Shown: positions 1-12,323 of the stretch, one piece after another
Position numbering within the stretch: position 1 is the stretch's first letter
How the letters are laid out: each line of letters opens with the position of its first letter
Source of the DNA: Arachis hypogaea
Taxonomy: Eukaryota; Streptophyta; Magnoliopsida; Fabales; Fabaceae
Reading direction: 5' to 3'
Length of the DNA: 64,000 nt
Assembly: GCF_003086295.3 (NCBI RefSeq)
Contig: NC_092053.1
Span: 119,308,445 to 119,372,444 of the forward strand
Notes under the pieces: model-generated
What the model saw: the letters and a program-made list of their open reading frames with translations, nothing else
What the model was told of the DNA's origin: nothing
The model's database searches: none
Translations under genes and position numbers: made by a program

Positions 1-1
1 T

Positions 2-289
2 CAACTCTTCGGTCCGAATTCACATGCGCCTGGCAACGGAGTCCAACTAGAGGAGACCCAGAGGAGGCTGCTTGAATTGCAGGCAGAGCTGGAAGGCGAG
101 AAGTTGAAGAGGAAGGCGATGGAGGACGAGGCAGCAGCAGAGAAGAAAAAGATGAAAGTAATAGAGGACGAGGCAGCAGCAGAGAAGAAAAAGATGAAGG
201 CGATGGAGAGTGCTCTGATTTATCTGTTTCAAAGGCAGGGTGTGGAGCTACCACCAGACATCGCTGCAGGGATGAGTTTCATAGAATGA
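2..289 (+). CDS. C-terminal part of En/Spm (Ptta-type) transposase-related protein, partial
   Basis: This is an open frame entering from the left edge and ending at a TGA at 287-289. It encodes a charged coiled coil built from near-identical units with the core EDEAAAEKKKMK, followed by a tail with ESALIYLFQRQG and LPPDIAAGM. The same architecture and tail motifs occur at the end of the protein coded at 28911-29387, where the upstream exons show the plant Ptta/En/Spm transposase signature. The coiled-coil repeats probably mediate self-association, which is inferred. The N-terminal region and start are outside the window, so it is not known whether the gene is intact. Confidence 0.7.
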   Translation, partial: QLFGPNSHAPGNGVQLEETQRRLLELQAELEGEKLKRKAMEDEAAAEKKKMKVIEDEAAAEKKKMKAMESALIYLFQRQGVELPPDIAAGMSFIE

Positions 290-589
290 TAGAGTGAAAA
301 TAGAATATTAGGATTGGAGTTATTTTGCATTGAAGTAAACATTTTATTGAATTAGACTGAGCAACTCTATGAAAGAGATTTATTTACTTCGTATTTTGAT
401 GGATATATTAATTTGTTTTGCTTATATTTAAATTTTGTTTTTGCTTCAATTTTATATTCTATTTTTGAGTTTCAAATTTTCACTCTTATAATAATGGAAA
501 ATAAAAAATAGTTAAAAAGAATAATTCAATAATATTATAAATAAATTACGCGTGTTTTATTTGAAAAACGAAAATTTCTTTTTTTTATT

Positions 590-965
590 AAATTAGCGGC
601 GGTTTTAAACCGCCGCTGTTTGGGTTCAGATCAACCGCCGCTAACTTTTAACATAAACTGATGTCCCATTTGACGGTGGTTTAAAACCGCCGCTAAACTT
701 GTGGAAACTTGGACTCGTCATGCCAAATTGCGGCGGTTTTAAAACCGCTGGTAAATATGAAGGAAACCGTGAAAGACTCATTTGGTGGCGGTTTTCAATT
801 TTGTGCCGCAAAAAGTTTGATTTAGCGGTGGCTATACCAGCGGTTTATGAAAACCGCCGCCAAACCCAATCCCGGCGCCCATATCCATGGCCTTTTATAA
901 ACCGCCGGTATTTGATTTTGCGGCGGTTTAAAACCGCCGCTAATCAATAAAAAAACCGCCGCCAA
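590..965. repeat. CACTA subterminal palindromic repeats (GCGGCGGTTT...AAACCGCCGC)
   Basis: About nine GC-rich motifs related to GCGGCGGTTTTAAACCGCCGC lie in an otherwise AT-rich stretch, in both orientations. Clear examples are near 596, 674, 729, 830 and 920. In CACTA elements such subterminal repeats are the transposase-binding sites. Here many copies are themselves near-perfect palindromes. Matching motifs occur at 29655-30075. Confidence 0.75.
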
Positions 966-1164
966 TACGCGGCTACCTTGTATTACGTTGATACCTTCTT
1001 GTAAGCTAAGGTGTAAAAATATCCAAATTTCCAAGACTCTAACCATTATTTGACATAGTAAAATTCACTTAGAAAAATATAACAACAATCAACCCTTCTT
1101 CAAAATTAAAGCATAACCACAATTAATACTAATATTGTCTAGTAACACCAAATATTTAAATCAA

Positions 1165-1334
1165 GAGCAATGCTAGGGGGCCAGCAACATTTGTGATTGG
1201 TAGCCATCAACTAGCCATCAATGATGATTTGATGGTGTGAGATTGGTGTGAGATTTCATCCAATGGCTCACCTTTCTCTGCTGGTTACATGCTGGCCAAA
1301 ATGCAATAAAATTGCTGGCCCCCTAGACTTTTCC
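1165..1334. mobile_element. Mutator-type MITE with 9-bp target duplication
   Basis: A 170-bp non-coding element. Its inverted termini share a perfect 15-bp core, CTAGGGGGCCAGCAA on the left and the complement on the right, with weaker similarity over about 23 bp. It is flanked on both sides by the exact 9-bp direct repeat TTAAATCAA (1156-1164 and 1335-1343). Size, termini and 9-bp duplication fit a non-autonomous Mutator-like MITE. From memory it resembles the active peanut family AhMITE1, which was not verified. Confidence 0.85.
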
Positions 1335-1343
1335 TTAAATCAA

Positions 1344-2213
1344 TACAAATAACACAATATTATGCATTAGTCTAAAGTCTTATGCATTTTAAACATAAAA
1401 CATTAACTTATAGTCTTATAATGACAAATAATACAAAATATTAAGGTTTACAATACTTAAATTCCATATAAGAATAGTCATGATCTATCACTAATAACAC
1501 AAAATATTAATTGTGTATGATGACCGGGCCGAGTTCGGGTGATCCGAGCTATGGTCCGAACCCGACTCGAAATAATGATCGGGTCTATTTTTGAGACTCT
1601 TACCCGACCCTAAATCCGATAAAATCACACCAAATTAGTTCCTAAAGTGTTCAGGACCGAGTTGAACCATATACACCCCTAATCTCCTCAATTCTTCATC
1701 GTACAAATAGTACGAGGATGTTTTCCACATACACAAGCTGTGACAGAAAAGATTATAGAAATGATAAATTAGTAATAATATATCTCAATGTGTATTCTGA
1801 AGTCAGAACTTTAGTCTTCACAAGTACAATAACTTTAATTTAATTTGTCCATCTATAGAGTATATAATAGAAACATTCAATCATTTTAATCACTAATCTC
1901 AATCATACAATTAGTTTTAGTAATTTGTTTCGATTATATATATATAAATGTATCACTTTTATTATATAAAAGTATCTTGAATACGTTTGAAAACATTTTC
2001 ATGTAATTTTAATAACACAAGAATATACGATACTTACGTACTTAACATAATCCTGTAGTAATTTTTCTTTAATAAAAATATTACTGTATTATAAATGAAT
2101 TTCAATTAAAATAATACATTTTAAAAATATTCTTAATATGATTTTTACTTACAAAAATATCTGTCAGATTATAAGTTTATTTTTTTTTTGTTTTCAATCC
2201 AATTTCTTAGTTT

Positions 2214-2277
<64 letters not shown>

Positions 2278-2704
2278 CAATCATAAGCGTATCATATAAC
2301 ACATCAAAGTAAGATTGTCATGTTTACGTTTCTATTAACGGTGTTAATTAATAATCTTAAGATATAACCAAAACATATTTAAAATATTAAGTACAAAATT
2401 TGAACTAATTAAACATTAGACTAACTTTAAAATTTTGAAAAGTTTCAAAGATAAAAAATATAGTTACCCTGTAACATTTTCAACTATAACACAATGAATA
2501 GAAACTACAAAAATATATGCTTATTATAAGATACATAACATACATTAGGAGTTATATTATATTTTTACAGTTCTATATATATTTTCTCAAAATTACTAAC
2601 TCTAATAATTTTGTATTGGAATAAAGTAAAATAATTTTTTAATAATTTTTGTCATAGAAAAAAAGAAAGAAAAAAAAAAAAGCCTTTTCCATTACGTAAT
2701 CAAC
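1344..2704. other. AT-rich non-coding stretch 3' of the prenyltransferase gene
   Basis: No coding frame or recognisable gene was seen. The stretch holds a (TA)n microsatellite and would include the 3' UTR and polyadenylation region of the minus-strand prenyltransferase. No clear AATAAA was picked out close to the stop. Confidence 0.5.
2216..2275. repeat. (TA)n microsatellite, about 60 bp
   Basis: An uninterrupted TA dinucleotide run. Confidence 0.95.
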
Positions 2705-5700
2705 TTATGGTACAAAGTTAATTATGAAGCAAAGTGCATTATTTATCTTGAAGATCAATACCTCCGTATCAATTCATTAAGTAAATTTAATGCTTACCTT
2801 AAACACAAACATATGAAATGCCTGCAACGAATCTTTATTTGATAAATCTACAGAACTGGCATGATTCCAAACGACCAAAACCATGATGGCATGTGCCAAA
2901 ACCTAAAAATTGAAAATTACAGTAATTTTAAGGCATTACTACAATGATCAATAATTTCACTTTTTTCGTTTGATATAAATCAATCACGTAATAGTAGAAA
3001 TAGGAAATTTCAAGAAATACTTTCACTTTGGAAATCCTAATTATTATAGTCGGTTTGGTAAAATTTATTAAAAAGATAGTTGTGCTTGTCAAAAACATAA
3101 ATATCTTATTTTGTATTTAATAAATTTAAAAAATCATATATTTATATTTTTCCTTCAAGAGTTAGCAATATTTATAAAAGTATTTATAAAATCATATATA
3201 TATATATATATTCTTAGTCTTTATTAAATTTATATTTATTACAATCCTTATAACTTTTAAAATCAAACATTAGTGCCAATGAGTTATAGCTCAAATGGCA
3301 TAGTCTCTCCATACTCAATTAAGAGGTTACCGGTTTGAGCCTCCTATCTTTGGTTAAAAAAAAAAATCAAACATTAGCGTGTACTTTATTGAAAACCACC
3401 TTTATTTTGTTTGGAGTTATGTTGTATGGATATAGGATACGACACGACACGGGATACGCGAATTTAAAAGTCTTATAAAACAGGAGACAAGGCATATATA
3501 TAAAATATAAAGTAATTTTTAAATAAATTATAATGATATTTTGCTATTTTGTTGATATTAAAATATAAATTAATTTTTAATTATTTTTAATATATTTTTT
3601 ATGTATATAAAATATTTAAAATATTTTTTGTTTTAATAATTAATAATATATACTATTTTTAAACTTATTCCAAGAATGCATGTTAAGAATAAAAATAGAC
3701 ACACTGATACGTGATAGTATTTAAGTATGTTTAAGCCTATCTAAAAAATAATTTTTTTTATGTTTTATTAAGACACTATTGGATATAGAAAATATACATA
3801 TTAAACGAATATCAATGAATATTATGTTCGAAATGTGTTCAACACACAAATACGATAAATCAAAGAAGAGTCAATGTTTCATAGGTTTGGAGCCATGTAT
3901 ATATAAGCCATGTTCTTGGATAAGAAAAGGCTTGGTTTTTCTTTGGATTAAAATGAATGCAACACATAAATAACTTTAACCAATATAAATAAATAGTATT
4001 TACCGTGAAAATTTTGCTCCATAGAGAAGGAGATAATGCTCCCAATGTAATAGCAACTCCATAAGCCATTTGAATAAGTGAAATGCATAACCAAAATACC
4101 TTGCAAAAGATTAATAAAACAAATAAATGAAGGTATATGTAATAGCAAAATCTGGTGAGCACTGTTTTGAAGAGGTGTTGTATACTTTTTGAAAAATACA
4201 AGTTTTTTATTTTGTATTTGATAAATAAAAAAATACATGTATTTATGTTTGCTTTTTAAAAAATGAGTATTTTTGAAAATACTTAAAGTGTAATTTTTTA
4301 AAATTAATTTTATATTTATTAAAATAAAAAATTTTAATATAATTTCATACATAAATAAATTTTTAAATTTATTATTATATTTGTTTTTATTATAATATTT
4401 TTAAATTTTAAAAATTATTTACTAAATATAATTGTTGTTGTTTGTGTTTATTAAAATTTATTTTTTATTTCATTTATCAAAACAAATAGATACTATAATT
4501 TTTAAAAAAATTATTTTTTAAAAAATTAGTTTTCATAAATTATTTTCGAAAAGTAAAAGACCAAAATTTTAATCTGAGGCTTTACAACAAGGTACCTTCT
4601 TAACACCCAAACGTATTGCCAAAGTTTTGAGGCCCAATGCTTTGTCTCCTTCAACGTCTGCTAAGTCCTATTTATTATCATCACATATTGTTATATCATT
4701 TGATTGAAAACATCCAATAAAAAGATTAGTGTTCTAATATAAAATATTATATTTAATTGCTTAAAAATTTACCTTTGATACTGATATAACTGAATAGAAA
4801 CAACCCATGACCAAACAGCCAAGAAGTAGAGATCTTGGATAAACAGCTGCCTGTTTTAGTACAAAGGTCTGGACAACATACATTCATGTATTTGTTCCAA
4901 AAAATGTATTAGACTTCCATCAAAATTGCATCATATATAGGAAACTAAATTAAATAATATAGTTATTAGAAAAAAAAAAAAAAAAGGTCTTGAGAGTCAA
5001 TATTGTACAGTCAACTTCAGTAACTAACATTTACATTAGAAAAAAAAAATCTGATATTTTTAAAAACAAAAATATTCAAAATTTAATTAAAAATATCTAA
5101 AATACAAACTCAACAAAAACTAATTAATTTTTTAGTAGATTTTGATACTTATAACTTATTTAACAACCTGGTTGAAATTGATTATATATTATAATATTAA
5201 TTTCCTATGATCACTTTTTATTGGGATTCTTTTCAATGAAATATTAAATTATTCTTTATGTATATAAAAGCTAATTTATATGAAATATGAAGAATATGTC
5301 TGTAAAGATTACAGGTCAGTGGAAAAGTACCTTCATGTGGAGAAAAGCTCCTAAATTAAATGTTGTCAGCAGTGTAATTGTACTTGATATTATTGTAAGA
5401 ATTGTAGATCTCTTCCATCTCAACAAAGGTAACTAGAGAGAGTTTAGAAATGAAAATAATTGTCAAGTCACCATTAAATAAATATTTCATATTTGAGAAC
5501 ATCAAAAGCATGAGCCCATGTTTTTAATCTCTTAAACATAATCTCATACTATATACAAGGTTAAGTGAAACTCATTGAAAGTAACAAGTAAAAAATTTCA
5601 AGTAGATAGGAGGAACTCAAATTAACAAACAAATTGATGATGTAGTTACCTAATAAGTTAATCTAAGAAGCAAAGTGCGTATAGGTTCAAAACAAGATAA

Positions 5701-8700
5701 ACAGAGTGCCCATATGTTCAAAACCTAAAAAACAGATCCCAATTTCTTAAATCCCTTCTTCGGGTTGAAGTTCTAACGAACATCTCCTCATTTGAGTCAT
5801 TTCCGTGTCTTAACTTGCATGCACTTTTTAGGGTCAATTTTACAAAACAATTATTGACTAAACACCCAAATTAACCTCTAAGGAATTCTAAAAAATTTTA
5901 GATTAGATATTTTGATTTTGTTATAATATCATTCATCCCAAAAGTTTAAATTGATATGAAAAAACGATACGAACAGTTATACCTCTAATACTTCTTCTCA
6001 AGAAAGAGTGTCTTTTGGATTGTTTAATTTTTACATTAGTTATCTTCTTTTCTTTTATTTATTTTATGATATTTTTTTTACTTTTGAGATTTATCAAAGA
6101 TTAAATTCTAGACCTTTCAAACATAAAGTTTTAATATTATGTCTTAATACCATTCTTCCCAAAAGTTTAAACTAATAAGAGAAAATAACATGAATTGTTA
6201 TATTTTTAACATATTTTAAATATTTTTTTCTCAAAAATTTTTGACAATTATTTTCATTAGATAGATTAGTCTTTACTAACTTTCAATCAAATTTTTAATA
6301 TGCATGCTAAAACAATAAAGGAATTAATTAGTCTATTTTTAAAACAATAAAGGAATTAATTTATTTTACATTAGTAGTAGTTCTCGTCTTCTCGATGACT
6401 TGTTGAAAATAAAAATTTATTGGATAAGATGATTTAGATTGTAACACAAATAAGACAAACAAGGCAAGCAATTTAGATGAACAAGTTTTTTCCAATTTTC
6501 AAAGAAAGCTACTTACATTAAATGCATAAGCACTCGTTAGAACAGCAGTGATAAGATTGGTCCAAAGCAATGGCTTTGATCCTACCATCCATGTAAGCCC
6601 AATACTCTGTACAAAAACCATAACAAATTAGGAGAGAGAGAGAGAGAGAGAGTTAAGGCGAAATACATTGTATTAACGAAAGAAATTTAAAAAAAAGGGA
6701 AGAAAGTGGAAATTAAATAGTCACTTTCTCATGCATTTTGAAAATTTATTCAGGAGAAATAATAATTATTAGTGATATGATTATATATGTATCTCTTTTT
6801 ATTATTTTAAATTTTTGTTAAAAAATAATTTTATAATATAGTATTAAAATTTTTATAATCGAAAATTGTATAAAATTATGTTTTGTCATCTTTTGAAAGA
6901 AGAAAAAAAAAATAAAACAAAAAGAATGATTCAAAGTTTAAACAAATTTTTAAATAAGACATTTATTGAAGGAAACGTGTCATAATTGAAGTTGGATGCT
7001 AAAAATAATCACTCTAAACATCGTACCGAAAGTAGACAGAATCCCACAATTATAACTCCACGTGTGTAGGAATAATCTCCAGATGCCAAAGGAAGATATG
7101 GCTTATTGATCTACAATGAAATAATATTTAGTAGCATAAGTAGCTCAATATATATGTATAAGTAAACCTAGTCTATTGAGGTAATGAAAATCCGTAACTT
7201 ATTTTTAGTAGTAAGTGCATACCTTATCTATTTCAACATCGGCTAATTGATTCGCTCCCATAACATATTGATGCATGCACAGGACAGGTATCATATACTG
7301 AAACATAGCCAAAAATTTTAAAATTAATAAACCACTTCTGAAGGTAAAATAGTACCTTACAGAGTAGAGAAGATACTCTTTCTATATATTTCATTCTTTC
7401 TTTTTATTTTTTAACTACAATTGTTTTAACCAGCTCTTTTGTTTTTCCATGTTACTTTATAACATATTTTGTATATTATATGAATAATATAATTAAATGA
7501 AAAATATTAAGTGACAAAATTTATAAGTGGACAGACCTAAAAAGTGTTATTTTTTGATAATACAATTGTTGTATTTTTTGACAAAATTTATAAGTGGACA
7601 ACAATTGTATTATCAAAAAATAAATAGATCATTCTAAAATATAAGTGGACAGACCTAAAAAATGTTAATAATTAGACAGAATCTGATACAAGAATAATAT
7701 TAAAAATATTAAATAAAAATAAAATCTTAAGAATAAATTTATTAAAAATGTTATAAATAAAACATTTTTTAGTAGAAAAATAAAAAATTAATTAATGTTG
7801 ACTAACATTAACTCGGCCGTTATCTAACATTTCTGGAACCAGTCATAACTTATAATGTTGGGACAAGATAAAGGATACGCTATCCCTTTGTTGTCCATCC
7901 CGGTTAGATATACTTACTTATCAAGTAATACTTTTCTGGGAAATAATAGATATATAAATGACTAGAAATTATTGGGGTTTTTAAATTATTCAAAAAATAA
8001 GTAATTTGAAATTAATCAATTCATATATTAACTAAACATAAATAATATAAATTCAAAATAAACAATTAATTTGGAAGTTCTAATAATTAAAACCAAGAAT
8101 TACGAACTTGTATTAAATTTATAATTACTCTATGAATTCAAGTTTATGTTATATATACCATAGAATACTCATCTCTCCTTAGATAAGTATCAAATTTTTT
8201 TATGAAGCTATTATTATTATATTTAACTACAAAACATAGTATTAAATAAATTGTGCGCTTTTTACTCGAGTTTATCACCTGCAAAAATCCTTTTAAAAAT
8301 AACACTGGAGATATATCTGAGAAAGTGTCCACTGCAAGAAGCGATGAAGACAGTGCACCTGAAGTCTTTGTCCAAAAATAAGAAAACAAAATTAGTAATT
8401 AATAACCGTTAAAAATTTAATTATTCATGTATTTTCTATTATCAGTTAAAATTTTTTATGGAAATAAAATCATGGTAATGATTAATTATTTATTTATGAA
8501 ACTAACCACGCCAACAAATGCATACAATCTTGTAAACTTGACAAAACTATTCAGCGCATTTCTGATAGATTCCAAAGTGCTTTTTGATTCATCATGAGAT
8601 TTTAGTTCAGATTCATATGATTCTCCAGAAGATGCATTCATTAAGTATTTTTTCTCAAATTTATCACTTCTAGATGATCCTCCTTCAATGCCTTTGTAAT

Positions 8701-11700
8701 GGAGCTTTGAATTATACTGCAAGGATCTCCTAATACTGTATTCTTTTGTGAGATTCCTATTATTGCACCACAAACCTCTCTTTGCATAAGAACCTAAAAA
8801 AATAAAAAAAATCCAAATTAAATTTCACATTAGGACTGGTGTTAAAAATTGAGACAAGTATAATTATTTATTGGTTTGCCTAACATACATGTGCAGATGT
8901 GCTCTAGGAGTATATATTAATGTTACCAATTAAGACAATTTATATATAGAATAATATAAAGTTATAATTTTTAATCTATTTATTCTTTATTTATTAAAAA
9001 TAAAAAATTTATAAACTTCTATTAATAATAATTTTTAATATTTGTCTTTTATTGTATTTTAAAATATATTTTATACAAATAATTAATTTAGTGACTATTT
9101 TTTATCTACATATAATATGATTATATAATAATTATGTAAGGTGCTAATTTTGTGGTTTCCATTTTGTAGGTGACTTATCCTTTATTTAATAAATTATTCA
9201 ATGTCTACTATTTTTTGTGTGTATAAAAATATATAAAAAGAAATAGGGTTTGTACTATTATTTATGAAAATATAATATCTAAAAGTATCATGAAATAATA
9301 AATCAAATGTTTGAAAGATATATTTAAAAAAATTATATAGTAAAACATTATATTTATTGTAAGTATGCATTGATTTGGCTTGTTTTGCTTGTACAAAAAT
9401 ATTTAAAAGATAATAAAAATAAATAACATAAAACAGTCTAAAATAATTTGATTTTTATTTATTAATTATTATTAAAATAAATAAATAAATAATATTAAAT
9501 ATAATAAATATGTTATTATAAATATTACATATATAAAATTATAAATACTAAATTAAATAAAATAATAGCTGCTGAAGGTGTCATTTTGTATCATATCAAA
9601 ACATTTGACCGTCAAAACAAGGTGGACTTATGTTTCTCTGAGTTTGTAGGGACCGATTAAATGCTCCTTGTAACTTTTGGAGCATCAAAATTCCACACAA
9701 AAAAAAAATAGTAAAACAAGTTGTATTTTATTTGTTTTTATTATTATTATTATCATTATTTATTTTTTGTATTGGACTAGTATACTAAAACTAAATGAAC
9801 TTGGGCCAAGACTTTTTTATATTTTTGTCCGGTAAAAAAATCTGGATCATTCTCAAATTAAATTACATTACTTTATTTTGAATTGATATTAGATTACATA
9901 AAATTATAAAAAAAAAAGTTAAAAAATGAAAAGACAAGAATATTGTTTTAGAATTAATATTAAAAGATTAAAATATCTTTTAAAAGTAACTAAAAATTTA
10001 ATTTAATTTTAAAAAGAATAAAATAAGTTTGTAATAAATTTTAAAAAGACAAAAATACTCTTTTTAAGATTAGAGTTATTCAATTATTTTAAAAATAAAA
10101 AATTTATATTAAATTTAAAAAGATAAAAGTACTCTTTTTGAAATTTGAAGAGTAACATTAAAATTTAAAAGTCTAAAATATCTATTTAGTATTAATGGTC
10201 TTTAAATGCTTTAAAAATAAAAAATTTGTCCTGAATATTAAAAAAATAAAAATATACTATTTAAGATTAATTTTGAAAAGACAAAAATATCTTTTTAAGA
10301 GTATTGTTGTTTAATTAAATTATAATTTTAAAATTCAAATTTAATTTTAAAAAGATTATGATCTATGATGCACTGACACAGACACAGGACACGCTGATAC
10401 GCGAATTTTAAAATCTTACATGACATAGGGACACACATATATATAAAATATAAAGTATTTTTTAGATAAATTGTAATGATATTTTGATATTTTATTGATA
10501 TTAAAATATAAATTAAAATTTTTAATTATTTTTAATATTTTATTTTAATTATATCAAGTATTTAAAATATTTTTTGTTTTAATAAATAATAACATATACT
10601 ATATCTAAATTTATTTTAAGAATATATGTTAAGAATAAGACTGGACACGCGGACACGTGATTGTATTTAGGTGTGTCCAGGAGTGTCCGGAAAAGAATTT
10701 TTTATTTTTTATTAAGACACGATTGGACACAGCAGACATGCATGTCGGACGAGTATCGGTGAGTGTAGTGTCCGAAATGTGTCCGACACACGGACACGAT
10801 AACTCAACAAAGTGTCCGTACTTCATAGATTACGATACACTTTTAAATAATTTTAAAATTACAAAAATACTAGTTATCCAAGGGAATTTTTTTAAAATAA
10901 ATAATTTAATTATTTTAATTACCAAAATATGTAATTTGTAGCATATTTACTAATTTACATCACATTGATTTATCTCATTTACAATGTAAACGAGATAATT
11001 ATGAATGCATTTTGTTTATAAATAAAAAAACGAGAATAATAAAAATATAAAAATAATAAAAATATTAATAATTTAAGTTAGACCAAATTATTAAAAATAG
11101 AATGCTTTAAATAATAGAAAAGATGGACGAAATCAAATAATAGAAAAGATAAACGATTTTGATAATTTAAAAGTTAAATTAACACATTTAACTAGACATA
11201 TCACATAATTTAAAAGTTAAAAAATTATCCATTTAAAATTAACACATTATTCTTTTAGAAACTAACTCATTTAAATTAGTATCTATCGAATCTATTATTT
11301 TCAAATTTATCGACAGTATTTATTTTTATAACCAACTCTTATTTGTTAGCTTAGTGATTGAGAGTGGGATGGTTTGCAAATGGCACAGACCCCTTTTATA
11401 CCTTTTTTAATAGTTTTTTTTATTTTATTTCAGTAAAAAAATTAACACTAATAAAATACTAAAATAAAAAAAACGTTGCTTAATAAATAAATAAATAAAA
11501 ATAAGAGATTAATTTTTATAATTATTTTATATTTTTTATTTAAAAGTATAATTTTAAATTAGTGTTAATTTTTTAAATACTAAGTTTTTTACAAAAATAT
11601 AATTTTTTGACATTAATTGTTTAATGATATTATCAATATATAATAAAAGTTTCATTAATATAATATCCCTTAGAATATTGCGCTAATATATTATAATATT

Positions 11701-12288
11701 AATAATGTAAAAACATTTTAAAACTCTAAATAATACAAGAATATTGTAACATCCACGGAATTTGTATATATAATTATATAGTTATATACTAGTGGCAGGA
11801 CTTTAGGGTTCTCTTATGTTTGACCATCAAAACAAGTTGGAATTGTGAGTTAGATTGGTTGACTCACTTAGATGCTTATAGTTTTTACTCAATTTAGATA
11901 ACTTGTGTCTTGTGATGAGTTGAGTGGCTGAATTCAGATCAAGTGAGTCGATTTGACTCTTTTTATTTTAATTTTTTATTCAAACAAAAAAGTGAAAAAC
12001 TATCTAACCTGATTAATCTCTATTATTATTTAATAAAAACATAACAATCGTTAAAAATTTTAATCATTCATCCATACACATAAATGAACAATCTTATATG
12101 AAGATTAACTTAACTAATAGAATAAAAAATTAAAGATTAAGTTGGTGATTAAAATTTTGTTGACAATTAAAGTAGTCGATTAAGATTTTTAAAATCTAAT
12201 TTGAGGTTTTACTCCATTATCTTATTGTAAACGATAAAGAATAGAAAAATAAACACAACAATTCAAGAAATTAAATAAAAAGAAAATA

Positions 12289-12323
<35 letters not shown>

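Larger units (their letters stand above)
1..986 (+). mobile_element. 3' end of a CACTA (En/Spm) transposon
   Basis: The segment holds the last exon of an En/Spm-type transposase-related protein (to 289), an AT-rich spacer, and then a cluster of GC-rich palindromic subterminal repeats (590-965). The end lies near 986, where CCTTGTATTA appears to be a decayed form of the CACTA terminus CCTTGTAGTG, which is intact in the related copy ending at 30087. The rest of the element lies left of the window. The family assignment comes from the protein tail and repeat type, both shared with the 28.2-30.1 kb copy. Confidence 0.75.

Noticed and set aside
3274..3364. tRNA gene suggested by A-box and B-box motifs
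   Set aside because: The sequence does not fold as a complete tRNA, ends in an A-run and is bounded by a perfect 13-bp direct repeat, so it is a SINE. The same holds for 25186-25274 and 25603-25795.
3860..4352. Minus-strand open frames of 113 and 134 codons
   Set aside because: They only overlap exon 10 of the prenyltransferase; the extra residues are intron sequence read through.
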